A model generated the notes under the pieces. That model was not told the origin of the DNA. It ran no database searches and was given only the letters and a program-made list of their open reading frames with translations. This document shows positions 1-9,947 of a stretch of DNA of 64,000 nucleotides, in pieces (position 1 is the first letter of the stretch; each line of letters opens with the position of its first letter). This DNA comes from Zea mays (taxonomy: Eukaryota > Streptophyta > Magnoliopsida > Poales > Poaceae), in the NCBI RefSeq assembly GCF_902167145.1, contig NC_050098.1, positions 84,856,207 through 84,920,206 on the forward strand, in the 5' to 3' direction. The translations under genes were made by a program, and so were the position numbers.

Positions 1-1175
1 TTATGTGTTAATCTATGCCAATTGATGGACAAAGTGCAAGACAAGAGTAAAGGTATGTTTCTAAGACTTAGTACATTGTTTTGGAGACTAATGTATTGTG
101 TCTAAGTGCTAGAAACAGGAAAAGACCAATTTGGAAAAGACTTGGCTAAGCAGCCAAGACTCTGCGCAGTCTGGGTGCACCGGACTGTCCGGTGGTGCAC
201 CGGACAGTGTTCGGTGCGCCAGGCTGGCGACTGTCAACTGGCTGCTCTCGGGAAGCGATCAAGGGCGTACGGCTATAAATCACCGGACTGTCCGATGAGC
301 CAACGGTCGGCCGGGCCAACGGTCGGCTGCGTAATCCGCGCGCGACACATGGCCGAGCCAACGGTCAGAAGGGTGCACCGGACTATCCAGTGTGCACCGG
401 ACAGTGTCCGGTGCGCCAACGGCTCTGGATCTTCAACGGTCGGCTACACCACAGAAGGAAAGAAATCAGCACCGGACAGTGTCCGGTGGTGCACCAGAAT
501 GTCCGGTGCGCCAGGCGACAGAAGGCAAGAATTGCCTTCCTGGAATGCTCTGAACGGCTCCTAGCTGCCTTGGGACTATAAAAGGGACCCTGAGGCGAAT
601 GGAGGAGGACACCAAGCATTCTCTAAGCATTCCTAAGCACCAAGACTCCAATTCCGCGCATTCGATTCTTTGTATAGCAACTAGAGCTCCATTTGAGTAG
701 AGAACTCTTTGAGTTGTGTTGAGAGCTCGTGTTGTGACTTGTGTGCGTGTTGTTGCTCTGATTTTTGTCTTGTGTGCGTTGCTCATCCCATCCTTACTTC
801 TGTGCTTCTTTGTGATAATCAAAGTTTAAGGGCGAGAGGCTCCAAGTTGTGGAGATTCCTCGCAAGCGGGATATAGTAAAGTGAAAGCAAAACACCGTGG
901 TATTCAAGTGGGTCTTTGGACCGCTTGAAAGGGGTTGAGTGCAACCCTCGTTCGTTGGGACGCTACAACGTGGAGTAGGCAAGTGTTGGACTTGGCCGAA
1001 CCACGGGATAAACCACTGTGCCATCTCTGTGTTGATCTCTTTGTGGTTATTGTGTTTTGCAAGAACTCATCTCTAGCCACTTGGCTTTATTGTGCTAACG
1101 CCTAATCAAGTTTTGTGGGATTAAGTTTCAAGTGTTTACAGGATCACCTATTCACCCCCCCTCTAGGTGCTCTCA
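1..1175 (+). repeat. 5' LTR of element A (start off-window)
   Basis: This stretch aligns with 7668-8842 almost base for base and ends in TCTCA at 1175, directly before the primer site. About 65 bp of U3 are missing to the left of the window. It carries the palindrome CACCGGACTGTCCGGTG (178-194) and several imperfect copies. Compared with the 3' LTR it lacks about 24 bp of one palindrome cluster near 290 and carries about 20 extra bp near 480, so the palindrome clusters are the unstable part. Confidence 0.95.
577..583 (+). promoter_or_regulatory. TATA box of element A 5' LTR
   Basis: TATAAAA lies in the context GACTATAAAAGGGACC and is conserved at 8244-8250 in the 3' LTR. It follows the palindrome-rich U3 and precedes a GC-poor R/U5, so it is the likely core promoter for the genomic transcript. 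An earlier TATAAAT at 272-278 is a weaker candidate. Confidence 0.65.
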
Positions 1176-1177
1176 AT

Positions 1178-1190
1178 TGGTATCGGAGTC
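1178..1190 (+). other. Primer binding site of element A (tRNA-iMet type)
   Basis: TGGTATCGGAGTC starts two bases after the LTR end. It matches the usual plant iMet primer site TGGTATCAGAGC apart from the central G and the end, and primes minus-strand synthesis. Confidence 0.8.
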
Positions 1191-1224
1191 GTTCTCTTCA
1201 CGAAGGGACTAATCGCCCGAAGAG

Positions 1225-2382
1225 ATGGATCCTAAGGGAAAGGGAATAGTGATCAACGACAAGAAGAAGGAGTCCTTCGTCAATGAGCCGAAAGATGACA
1301 AGCCTACTGACTCGGGCTCGGGCCACAAAATAAAAGACGAGAAGAAGAAGAAAACAAGGCGCATCAAGGAGATAGTCTACTACGACAGCGATGAATCTTC
1401 CTCTTCCCAAAAGGACGACAACGACTATGAGAAAAAGAAGACAGTTAATTCAAACTTCTCTTTTGATTATTCTCGTATTCCGCATAGTTCAAATACACAT
1501 TTGCTTTCCATTCCTCTTGGCAAACCTCCACACTTTGATGGGGAGGACTACGGATTTTGGACTCACAAAATGCGTAGTCACCTGTTCTCTCTCCATCCAA
1601 GTATATGGGAGATAGTAGAAAATGGAATGCAATTTGATAGCACGGATAGTCCTTTGTTTATCAATGAACAGATTCATAAAAATGCACAAGCTACTACTGT
1701 GTTGTTAGCCTCATTGTGCAGGGATGAGTACCATAAGGTGAGCGGCTTGGATAACGCCAAGCAGATATGGGACACCCTCAGGATCTCTCATGAGGGAAAT
1801 GACGTCACCATGCTCACCAAGATGGAGTTGGTGGAAGGCGAACTTGGGAGATTCGCAATGATCAGGGGGGAGGAGCCAACACAAACATACAACAGGCTCA
1901 AGACCCTCGTCAACAAAATAAGGAGCTATGGAAGCACGCGATGGACGGACCACGACGTCATCCGCCTAATGCTAAGGTCTTTTACTGTCCTTGATCCACA
2001 TCTTGTAAACAATATTCGTGAGAATCCTAGGTACACCAAGATGTCACCCGAAGAAATACTTGGAAAGTTCGTAAGCGGGCGGATGATGATCAAGGAGGCA
2101 AGATACGTCGATGAGGCGTTGAATGGTCCAATTCATGAGCCTCAAGCCATTGCTCTCAAGGCAACAAGTAGCAAGGAGGCGCTACCTAGCAAGGTGGCGC
2201 AAGTTGAGGCGGCAGGGCTAAATGAGGAAGAGATGGCCCTCATCATCAAGCGCTTCAAGACGGCGCTAAAGGGCCGCAAGGAGCATCCCAAAAGGAACAA
2301 GACAAAGGGAAAGCGCTCCTGCTTCAAGTGCGGTAAGATTGGTCATTTTATCGCTAATTGTCCCGATAATGATAGTGACTAG
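1225..2382 (+). CDS. gag: Element A gag, capsid and nucleocapsid part
   Basis: This 385-codon frame starts at the first ATG after the primer site (MDPKGKGI). Residues 1-70 are a charged Lys/Ser/Asp tail. Residues 100-290 form the copia gag (UBN2-type) region, with the stretch LGKPPHFDGEDYGFW at its start. Residues 366-379 are a zinc knuckle, CFKCGKIGHFIANC (CX2CX4HX4C), which binds the genomic RNA. The product would build the cytoplasmic virus-like particle. The frame ends at TAG 2380-2382. At the matching place element B has CAG (11253-11255), so this stop is a secondary C-to-T change and the original gag ran on into the coiled-coil extension that follows in the same frame. Confidence 0.9.
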   Translation: MDPKGKGIVINDKKKESFVNEPKDDKPTDSGSGHKIKDEKKKKTRRIKEIVYYDSDESSSSQKDDNDYEKKKTVNSNFSFDYSRIPHSSNTHLLSIPLGKPPHFDGEDYGFWTHKMRSHLFSLHPSIWEIVENGMQFDSTDSPLFINEQIHKNAQATTVLLASLCRDEYHKVSGLDNAKQIWDTLRISHEGNDVTMLTKMELVEGELGRFAMIRGEEPTQTYNRLKTLVNKIRSYGSTRWTDHDVIRLMLRSFTVLDPHLVNNIRENPRYTKMSPEEILGKFVSGRMMIKEARYVDEALNGPIHEPQAIALKATSSKEALPSKVAQVEAAGLNEEEMALIIKRFKTALKGRKEHPKRNKTKGKRSCFKCGKIGHFIANCPDNDSD

Positions 2383-3600
2383 GAACAAGATAAGTTGAGG
2401 GAAAAGAAGAAGGCTTACAAGAAGGCTAAGGGCGAGGCACACCTTGGCAAGGAGTGGGACTCGGATTGCTCGTCGTTCGACTCCGACAACGAAGGACTCA
2501 CCGCATCAGCCTTCAACAAATCATCCCTCTTCCCCAACGAGCGTCACACATGCCTCATGGCGAAGGAGAAGAAGGTATGTACTCGAAAATCTACTTATGC
2601 TTCTTCTAGTGATGATGAATCTAGTGATGATGAAATAGATTACTCTAGTTTGTTCAAGGGCTTAGATAGAACTAAAATTGATAAGATCAATGAATTGATT
2701 GATGCTTTGAATGATAAGAATAGATTGTTAGAAAAGCAAGAAGATCTTTTGTATGAAGAACATGATAAATTTGTAGAGGCACAAAAATCTCATGCTTTAG
2801 AGGTTAAAAGGAATGAAATGCTTTCTTGTGAACTATCTACTTGCCATGAGACAATTTCTAGTTTAAAAAGTGTTAATGATGATTTAAATGCTAAACTAGA
2901 AGTAGCAAATAGATCTAACTCTTGTGTAGAACATGTTGTGATTTGCAATAGGTGTAAAGATTTTAATGTTGATGCTTGTAGTGAACACCAAGTTTCTATT
3001 GCAAAGTTAAATGATGAAGTGGCTAGTCTTAATGCCCAACTTAAGACTAGCAAGAGTGAATTTGACAAACTAAAATTTGCAAGGGATGCCTACACTATTG
3101 GTAGACACCCCTCAATTAAGGATGGGCTTGGCTTTAAGAAGGAAGCCAAGAAATTAACAAGTCATAAGGCTCCCATCTCCACCAAGGAGAAAGGGAAGGC
3201 CCCTATGGCTAATAGTGCTCAAAAGAATCATGCATTTATTTATGATAGGAAATTTTCTAGAAATGTTCATCATGATAGGAGTTGTAATGCTTATGATTCA
3301 AATGCAATGTTTGCTTCAAGTTCTTCCTATGTGCATGGTAGAGATATGCCTAGGAGAAATGTCATTCATCATATGCCTAGGAGAAATGTTGCTCATGTTC
3401 CTAGGAAAATTAATGGACCTTCTACAATTTATCATGCTTGCAATGCTTCTTTTGAAATTTGTAGAAAGGATAAGAAGGTGATTGCTAGGAAATTAGGGGC
3501 AAAATGCAAGGGAGATAAAACTTGCATTTGGGTCCCTAAGGATATTGTCACTAACCTTGTAGGACCCAACAAGAGTTGGGTACCTAAGACCCAAGCCTAA
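2383..3600 (+). CDS. Element A gag C-terminal coiled-coil extension
   Basis: The stretch is open in the gag frame after the TAG at 2380-2382. It begins with a Lys-rich segment (REKKKAYKKAKGEAHLGKEW), then an Asp/Ser-rich block (residues about 20-85), then about 150 residues of heptad-like Leu/Asn/Glu/Lys sequence that should form a coiled coil, then a basic His/Arg/Asn-rich region. Sireviruses are known for such an extended gag, and in some members this region has been linked to host protein interaction. Nothing here shows its role directly. It ends at TAA 3598-3600, and the protease continues eight bases later in the +1 frame. In element B the homologous junction is a single open frame because one base is absent. 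Confidence 0.8.
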   Translation, partial: EQDKLREKKKAYKKAKGEAHLGKEWDSDCSSFDSDNEGLTASAFNKSSLFPNERHTCLMAKEKKVCTRKSTYASSSDDESSDDEIDYSSLFKGLDRTKIDKINELIDALNDKNRLLEKQEDLLYEEHDKFVEAQKSHALEVKRNEMLSCELSTCHETISSLKSVNDDLNAKLEVANRSNSCVEHVVICNRCKDFNVDACSEHQVSIAKLNDEVASLNAQLKTSKSEFDKLKFARDAYTIGRHPSIKDGLGFKKEAKKLTSHKAPISTKEKGKAPMANSAQKNHAFIYDRKFSRNVHHDRSCNAYDSNAMFASSSSYVHGRDMPRRNVIHHMPRRNVAHVPRKINGPSTIYHACNASFEICRKDKKVIARKLGAKCKGDKTCIWVPKDIVTNLVGPNKSWVPKTQA

Positions 3601-3607
3601 ATTTGCC

Positions 3608-4723
3608 TTGCAGGTTTATGCATCCAGGGGATCAAGCTGGATTATTGACAGCGGATGCACAAACCACATGACGGGGGAGAAGAAGATGTTCACCTCCTAC
3701 GTCAAGAACAAAGATTCCCAAGACTCAATCATATTCGGTGACGGGAATCAAGGCAAGGTCAAAGGACTAGGGAAGATTGTTATTTCATCCAAGCACTCTA
3801 TTTCTAATGTGTTCTTAGTTGAGTCGCTTGGATATAACTTGTTGTCTGTGAGTCAGCTTTGTAATATGGGATATAATTGCTTATTCACAAATGTAGATGT
3901 GTCTGTCTTTAGAAGAAGTGATGGTTCATTAGCTTTTAAGGGTGTACTAGACGGCAAACTTTATTTAGTTGATTTTGCAAAAGAGGAGGCCGGTCTAGAT
4001 GCATGCTTAATTGCTAAGACTAGCATGGGCTGGCTGTGGCATCGCCGTTTAGCACATGTTGGGATGAAGAACCTTCACAAACTTCTAAAGGGAGAACATG
4101 TGTTAGGACTAACAAATGTGCATTTCGAAAAAGATAGACCTTGTGCAGCTTGTCAAGCAGGTAAACAAGTGGGAAGTGCTCATCACATCAAGAACGTGAT
4201 GACTACGTCAAGACCAATGGAGCTATTGCATATGGACCTCTTCGGACCCGTTGCCTACCTAAGCATAGGAGGAAGTAAGTATGGTCTTGTTATAGTTGAT
4301 GATTTTTCCCGCTTCACTTGGGTATTCTTTTTGCAGGATAAATCTGAAACCCAAGGGACCCTCAAGCGCTTCCTAAGGAGAGCTCAAAATGAGTTTGAGC
4401 TCAAGGTGAAGAAGATAAGGAGCGACAATGGGTCCGAGTTCAAGAACCTTCAAGTGGAGGAGTACCTTGAGGAGGAAGGAATCAAGCACGAGTTCTCCGC
4501 TCCCTACACACCACAGCAAAATGGTGTGGTAGAGAGGAAGAACAGGACGCTTCTAGACATGGCGAGGACAATGCTTGAAGAGTTCAAGACGCCCGAGCGG
4601 TTTTGGTCGGAAGCCGTGAATACGGCTTGCCACGCCATCAACCGGGTCTACCTTCATCGCCTCCTCAAGAAGACGTCATACGAGCTACTAACCGGTAACA
4701 AACCCAATGTTTCGTATTTCTGA
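3608..4723 (+). CDS. pol: Element A protease and integrase
   Basis: The frame encodes the copia aspartic protease motif IIDSGCTNHMTG at residues about 12-23, a GAG-pre-integrase zinc region (His-His-Cys-Cys, with WHRRLAHVG and CAACQAGK, residues about 135-190) and the integrase core. All three catalytic acids are visible: Asp in HMDLFGPV, Asp in IRSDNGSEF and Glu in QQNGVVERKNRTL. Protease would cleave the polyprotein and integrase would join cDNA to the chromosome. A TGA at 4721-4723 interrupts the stretch NVSYF/VFGSKCY; element B has a sense codon there. The start at 3608 is only the first codon of the open stretch, not a real initiation site. Confidence 0.9.
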   Translation: MQVYASRGSSWIIDSGCTNHMTGEKKMFTSYVKNKDSQDSIIFGDGNQGKVKGLGKIVISSKHSISNVFLVESLGYNLLSVSQLCNMGYNCLFTNVDVSVFRRSDGSLAFKGVLDGKLYLVDFAKEEAGLDACLIAKTSMGWLWHRRLAHVGMKNLHKLLKGEHVLGLTNVHFEKDRPCAACQAGKQVGSAHHIKNVMTTSRPMELLHMDLFGPVAYLSIGGSKYGLVIVDDFSRFTWVFFLQDKSETQGTLKRFLRRAQNEFELKVKKIRSDNGSEFKNLQVEEYLEEEGIKHEFSAPYTPQQNGVVERKNRTLLDMARTMLEEFKTPERFWSEAVNTACHAINRVYLHRLLKKTSYELLTGNKPNVSYF

Positions 4724-5337
4724 GTTTTTGGGAGTAAATGCTACATTCTAGTGAAGAAGGGTAGGGATTCCAAATTTGCTCCCAAAGTGGTAGAAGGGTT
4801 TTTGTTAGGTTATGACTCAAAACAAAGGCATATAGAGTCTTCAACAAATCATCGGGTTTGGTTGAAGTCTCTAGCGATGTTGTATTTGATGAGACTAATG
4901 GCTCTCCAAGAGAGCAAGTTGTTGATCTTGATGATGTAGATGAAGAAGACGTTCCAACGACTGCAATACGCACCATGGCGATTGGCGATGTGCGACCACA
5001 GGAACACGAGGAGCAAGATCAACCTTCTTCCTCAACAATGGTGCATCCCCCAACTCAAGACGATGAACAGGTTCATCAAGAGGAGGCATGTGATCAAGGG
5101 GGAGCACAGGATGTCCAAGTTGAAGAGGAAGAAGCACCACAGGCCCCTGCAACTCAAGTTCGAGCGATGATTCAAAGGAACCATCCCATCGACCAGATTT
5201 TGGGTGACATTAGCAAGGGAGTAACCACTCGCTCTAGATTAGCTAATTTATGTGAGCATTACTCTTTTGTCTCTTCTATTGAGCCTTTCAGGGTAGAAGA
5301 GGCCTTGCTAGATCCGGACTGGGTGTTGGCCATGTAG
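4724..5337 (+). pseudogene. Element A integrase C-terminus and acidic linker, broken
   Basis: After the stop at 4721 the frame reads VFGSKCYILVKKGRDSKF and LLGYDSK, the usual end of copia integrase. A frameshift near 4830 moves it into another frame, open from 4858 to 5337. That part is Glu/Gln/Pro-rich (about 90 acidic, low-complexity residues), followed by the conserved RNHPIDQILGDISKGVTTRS lead-in to reverse transcriptase. The stretch ends at TAG 5335-5337 directly before [12 protein letters not shown], where the family normally has a sense codon (probably CAG). Confidence 0.8.
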
Positions 5338-6813
5338 GAAGAGCTCAATAACTTCAAAAGAAATGAAGTTTGGACGCTGGTGCCTCGTCCCAAGCAAAAT
5401 GTTGTGGGAACCAAGTGGGTGTTTCGCAACAAACAAGACGAGCACGGAGTGGTGACAAGGAACAAGGCTCGACTTGTGGCAAAAGGTTATGCCCAAGTCG
5501 CAGGTTTGGACTTTGAGGAGACTTTTGCTCCTGTGGCTAGGCTAGAGTCCATTCGTATTTTGCTAGCATATGCCGCTCACCATTCCTTCAGGTTGTTCCA
5601 AATGGATGTGAAGAGCGCTTTCCTCAACGGGCCAATAAAGGAGGAGGTGTACGTGGAGCAACCCCCTGGCTTTGAGGATGAACGGTTCCCCGACCACGTG
5701 TGTATGCTCTCTAAGGCGCTCTATGGACTTAAGCAAGCCCCAAGAGCATGGTATGAATGCCTTAGAGACTTTTTAATTGCGAATGCTTTCAAGGTTGGGA
5801 AAGCCGATCCAACGTTATTCACTAAGACTTGTGATGGTGACTTATTTGTGTGCCAAATTTATGTCAATGACATAATATTTGGTTCTACTAACCAAAAGTC
5901 TTGTGAAGAGTTTAGCAGGGTGATGACTCAGAAATTCGAGATGTCGATGATGGGCGAGTTGAACTACTTCCTTGGGTTCCAAGTGAAGCAACTCAAGGAT
6001 GGCACTTTCATCTCACAAACTAAGTATACACAAGACTTGCTCAAGAGGTTTGGGATGAAGGACGCCAAGCCTGCAAAGACTCCAATGGGAACCGACGGAC
6101 ACGTCGACCTCAACAAAGGAGGTAAGTCCGTTGATCAAAAGGCATACCGGTCTATGATAGGGTCTTTACTTTATTTATGTGCTAGTAGACCGGATATTAT
6201 GCTTAGTGTATGCATGTGTGCTAGATTTCAATCCGATCCAAAGGAGTGTCACTTAGTGGCTGTGAAGCGAATTCTTAGATATTTAGTCGCTACGCCTTGC
6301 TTCGGGATCTGGTATCCAAAGGGGTCTACCTTTGACTTGATTGGATATTCAAACTCTGACTATGCTGGATGTAAGGTCGATAGGAAGAGTACATCGGGGA
6401 CGTGCCAATTCTTAGGAAGGTCCCTGGTGTCATGGAGTTCTAAGAAACAAACTTCCGTTGCCCTATCCACAGCTCAGGCCGAGTACGTTGCCACAGGACA
6501 GTGTTGCGCGCAACTACTTTGGATGAGGCAAACCCTCCGGGACTTTGGCTACAATCTGAGCAAAGTCCCACTCCTATGTGATAATGAGAGTGCGATCCGG
6601 ATGGCGGATAATCCTGTTGAACACAGCCGCACAAAACACATAGACATCCGGCATCACTTTTTGAAAGACCACCAGCAAAAGGGAGATATCGAAGTGTTTT
6701 ATATTAGCACCGAGAACCAGCTTGCCGATATCTTTACCAAGCCTTTAGATGAGAAGACCTTTTGCAGGCTGCGTAGTGAGCTAAATGTCTTAGATTCGCA
6801 GAACTTGGATTGA
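5338..6813 (+). CDS. pol: Element A reverse transcriptase and RNase H
   Basis: The sequence is open from the TAG at 5335-5337 to TGA 6811-6813. The copia RT (RVT_2 type) begins with the W-T-L-V-P and GTKWVFRNK region and includes [11 protein letters not shown] and [12 protein letters not shown]. The catalytic box, normally YVDD, reads YVND (5860-5871): a GAC/GAT to AAT change removes one of the two metal-binding aspartates. The C-terminal RNase H contains [31 protein letters not shown] and [25 protein letters not shown]. The tail [17 protein letters not shown] is the usual copia end. The enzyme would copy the RNA into cDNA in the particle, but the YVND change should abolish polymerisation. 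Confidence 0.92.
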   Translation, partial: EELNNFKRNEVWTLVPRPKQNVVGTKWVFRNKQDEHGVVTRNKARLVAKGYAQVAGLDFEETFAPVARLESIRILLAYAAHHSFRLFQMDVKSAFLNGPIKEEVYVEQPPGFEDERFPDHVCMLSKALYGLKQAPRAWYECLRDFLIANAFKVGKADPTLFTKTCDGDLFVCQIYVNDIIFGSTNQKSCEEFSRVMTQKFEMSMMGELNYFLGFQVKQLKDGTFISQTKYTQDLLKRFGMKDAKPAKTPMGTDGHVDLNKGGKSVDQKAYRSMIGSLLYLCASRPDIMLSVCMCARFQSDPKECHLVAVKRILRYLVATPCFGIWYPKGSTFDLIGYSNSDYAGCKVDRKSTSGTCQFLGRSLVSWSSKKQTSVALSTAQAEYVATGQCCAQLLWMRQTLRDFGYNLSKVPLLCDNESAIRMADNPVEHSRTKHIDIRHHFLKDHQQKGDIEVFYISTENQLADIFTKPLDEKTFCRLRSELNVLDSQNLD

Positions 6814-7588
6814 TTTATAGCATACATGTGTTCATGCCTTTGATCATGTTCCTTATGTATTTTGTTGTTTATTTATGGTGCTCAAGTTGTACAAACACTC
6901 CCCGGACCTCAAAAGTCCATGTGTGAGTGATGCACATATTTAGGGGGAGATGTGCTACAACTTGACCCTTTGAGACTAACCGTGTGCTTGAGTTTGCTTG
7001 ATTTAGTCTCAAAGGTGGATTGGAAGGGAAAAGGTGGACTTGGACCATGCAAGACTTCCACTGCACTCCGATGAGAGGGTAACTTACTCCAAGTTCATCT
7101 CTATATCCTTATTGCCTTTGTACTCTTATTTGAAGATTTTGGTGAGGCAATGGGGTTTAAGGGCCAAGATTGATCCCGTTTTGGTGCTTGATGCCAAAGG
7201 GGGAGAAAATAAGGCCAAAGCAAGAAATGGATCAGCTACCACTTGAGAATTTTGAAAATAGTAGAGTTAGAGCCTTTGTTTTGTCAAAATACTCTTGTTA
7301 TCTCTTATTGTCAAAAGTTGGTCTCTTGTGGGGAGAATGTTTGATTATGGGAAAAAGGGGGAGTTTTTGAAATCTTTGATCAATTTCTCTTGGAACAACT
7401 CTCTTTATGTCTCAACAAGTATGTTTGACTTAAAGATAGGAAATTGAGGTTGATCTGCAAAAACAAAACCAAGTGGTGGCAAAGAATGATCCAAATATGC
7501 CAAATTTGAATCAAAACAAATTTGTGTTCTCACTTGCATTGATGTTGCACTTCTTTAGTTGCTTTTTGTTGTGTTGACATAAATCACC
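6814..7588 (+). other. Element A 3' untranslated spacer with repeated polypurine tracts
   Basis: No supported gene lies between pol and the 3' LTR. The stretch holds GGGGGAGA-type purine runs at 6939-6950, 7196-7210, 7327-7337 and 7352-7363, besides the true tract at 7589-7602. Multiple polypurine tracts upstream of the 3' LTR are a known Sirevirus trait. The short ORFs here are chance. Confidence 0.75.
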
Positions 7589-7602
7589 AAAAAGGGGGAG
7601 AT
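7589..7602 (+). other. Polypurine tract of element A
   Basis: AAAAAGGGGGAGAT abuts the TG that begins the 3' LTR, as required for priming plus-strand DNA. Confidence 0.85.
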
Positions 7603-8842
7603 TGAAAGAGAAATGTGCCCTTGGGCCATTTCTAAGTATTTTGGTGATTGAGTACCAACACAAGTGCTTAAGTGTTAATCTATGTCAATTGATGGACAAA
7701 GTGCAACACAAGAGTAAAGGTATGTTTCTAAGACTTAGTACATTGTTTTGGAGACTAATGTATTGTGTCTAAGTGCTAGAAACAGGAAAAGACCAATTTG
7801 GAAAAGACTTGGCTAAGCAGCCAAGACTCTGCGCAGTCTGGGTGCACCGGACTGTCCGGTGGTGCACCGGGCAGTGTCCGGTGCGCCAGGCTGGCGACTG
7901 TCAACTGACTGCTCTCGGGAAGCGATCAACGGCGTACGGCTATAAATCACCAGACTGTCCGGTGGTGCACCGGACTATCCGGTGAGCCAACGGTCGGCCG
8001 GGCCAACGGTCGGCTGCGTAATCCGCGCGCGGCGTGTGGCCGAGCCAACGGTCAGAAGGGGGCACCGGACTGTCCGGTGTGAACCGGACAGTGTCCGGTG
8101 CGCCAACGACTCTGGATCTTCAACGGTCGGCTGCGCCACAGAAGGAAAGAAATCCGCACCGAACAGTGTCCGGTGCGCCAGGCGACAGAAGGCAAGAATT
8201 GCCTTCCTGGAATGCTCTCAACGGCTCCTAGCTGCCTTGGGACTATAAAAGGGACCCTAGGCGCATGGAGGAGGACACCAAACATTCTCTAAGCATTCCT
8301 AAGCACCAAGACTCCAATTCCGCGCATTCGATTCTTTGTGATAGCAACTAGAGCTCCATTTGAGTAGAGAACTCTTTGAGTTGTGTTGAGAGCTCGTGTT
8401 GTGACTTGTGTGCGTGTTGTTGCTCTGATTTTTGTCTTGTGTGCGTTGCTCATCCCATCCTTACTTTTGTGCTTCTTTGTGATAATCAAAGTGTAAGGGC
8501 GAGAGGCTCCAAGTTGTGGAGATTCCTCGCAAGAGGGATATAGTAAAGTGAAAGCAAAACACCATGGTATTCAAGTGGGTCTTTGGACCGCTTGAAAGGG
8601 GTTGAGTGCAGCCCTCGTCCGTTGGGACGCCACAACGTGGAGTAGGCAAGTGTTGGACTTGGCCGAACCACGGGATAAACCACTGTGCCATCTCTGTGTT
8701 GATCTCTTTGTGGTTATTGTGTTTTGCAAGAACTCCTCTCTAGCCACTTGGCTTTATTGTGCTAACGCCTAATCAAGTTTTGTGGGATTAAGTTTCAAGT
8801 GTTTATAGGATCACCTATTCACCCCCCCTCTAGGTGCTCTCA
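7603..8842 (+). repeat. 3' LTR of element A (1240 bp)
   Basis: It starts TGAAAGAGAAATG and ends GGTGCTCTCA. It has a TATA box at 8244-8250, and the palindrome CACCGGACTGTCCGGTG at 7845-7861 is followed by further half-palindromes to about 8180. It matches 1-1175 with about 33 substitutions. Confidence 0.95.
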
Positions 8843-9947
8843 CTACTGCCTTGGGAGCAAATTTAGAATGTCTACCTTTCTTCACCAGAATGTAGCATTT
8901 GCTCCCAAATACATGAAAGTAAGAGACATTGGGTTTGTTACCGGTAAGTAGTTCGTAGGAGGTCTTCTTGAGGAGGCGATGCAGATAGAGCCAGTTTATG
9001 GTGTGGCAGGCTATGTTCACATCTTCCGACCAAAACCGCTCAAGCGTCCTGAACTCTCCTAGCATCATTCTCGCCATGTTGATAAGCGTCATGTTCTTCC
9101 TCTCTACCACACCATTTTGCTGTGGTGTGTAGGGAGCGGAGAACTCATGCTTGATGCCTTCCTCCTCAAGAAACTCTTCAACTTGTAGATTCTTGAACTC
9201 AGACCCATTGTCGCTCCTTATCTTTTTCACTTTAAGCTCAAACTCATTTTGAGCTCTCCTTAAGAAGTGCTTTAGGGTCCCTTGGGTTTCTAACTTATCC
9301 TGTAGAAAGAACACCCAAGTGAAGCGGGAAAAATCATCAACAATTACAAGACCATAGTTACTTCCCCCGATGCTTAGATAGGCAACGGGTCCGAAAAGAT
9401 CCATGTGAAGGAGCTCCAGTGGTCTTGATGTTGTCATCACATTCTTGCTGTGATGTGTGCTTCCCACTTATTTCCCTGCCTGACATGCTGCATAGGGTCT
9501 GTCTTTCTCAAAATAGACATCGGTTAGTTCTAACACATGATCTCCCTTTAGAAGCTTATGAAGGTTCTTAATCCCAACATGTGCTAGACAGCGATGCCAC
9601 AACCCGCCCATGTTAGTCTTAGCTATTAAGCATGCATCTAGATCGGCATTCTCTTTCGAAAAGTCAACTAAATAGAGTTTGCCGTCTAATACACCCTTAA
9701 AAGCTAATGAACCATCACTCCTTCTAAAGACAGATACATCAATATTTGTAAACAGACAATTGTAACCCATGTGACACAATTGACACACAGACTGAAGGTT
9801 GTACCTAAGCGACTCTACTAGAAGTACATTCGATATCGAGTGCTCGTTAGTGATGGCAATCTTGCCCAAGCCTTTGACCTTGCCTTAGTTCCCATCTCCA
9901 AAGAAGATCGTATCCTGGGAATCCTTATTCTTGACGCAGGAGGTGAA
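8843..9947 (-). pseudogene. pol: Element B protease end and integrase, truncated by element A
   Basis: On the minus strand from about 9990 the protease motif IIDSGCTNHMTG ends the upstream frame. After a break near 9880 follow the GAG-pre-integrase region (WHRCLAHVGIKN, 9869-9468) and, after a TAA near 9468, the integrase core (9467 to 8843). The three catalytic acids are present (HMDLFGPV, IRSDNGSEF, NGVVERKNM). The product stops at FAPKAVV, where A's 3' LTR begins, so the integrase C-terminus is cut off. The homologous part of A is 3780-4790. Confidence 0.88.

Larger units (their letters stand above)
1..8842 (+). mobile_element. Element A: Sirevirus-type Ty1/copia LTR retrotransposon, nearly complete
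   Basis: The two LTRs (1-1175, lacking about 65 bp at its start because the window begins there, and 7603-8842) flank a tRNA-iMet-type primer site, gag, protease, integrase, reverse transcriptase and RNase H, in the copia order with integrase before RT. The long gag with a coiled-coil extension, palindromic CACCGGAC-type motifs in the LTR and several polypurine tracts before the 3' LTR are the known hallmarks of Sireviruses (maize Opie/Ji group). The LTRs differ at about 33 positions over 1175 bp by eye, plus two indels of over 20 bp. Immediately to the right (from 8843) lies the integrase gene of element B on the opposite strand, so A inserted into B. The target duplication can be seen only on the right (CTACT, 8843-8847). 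Stop codons, frameshifts and a damaged RT motif show that A is not autonomous. Confidence 0.95.
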
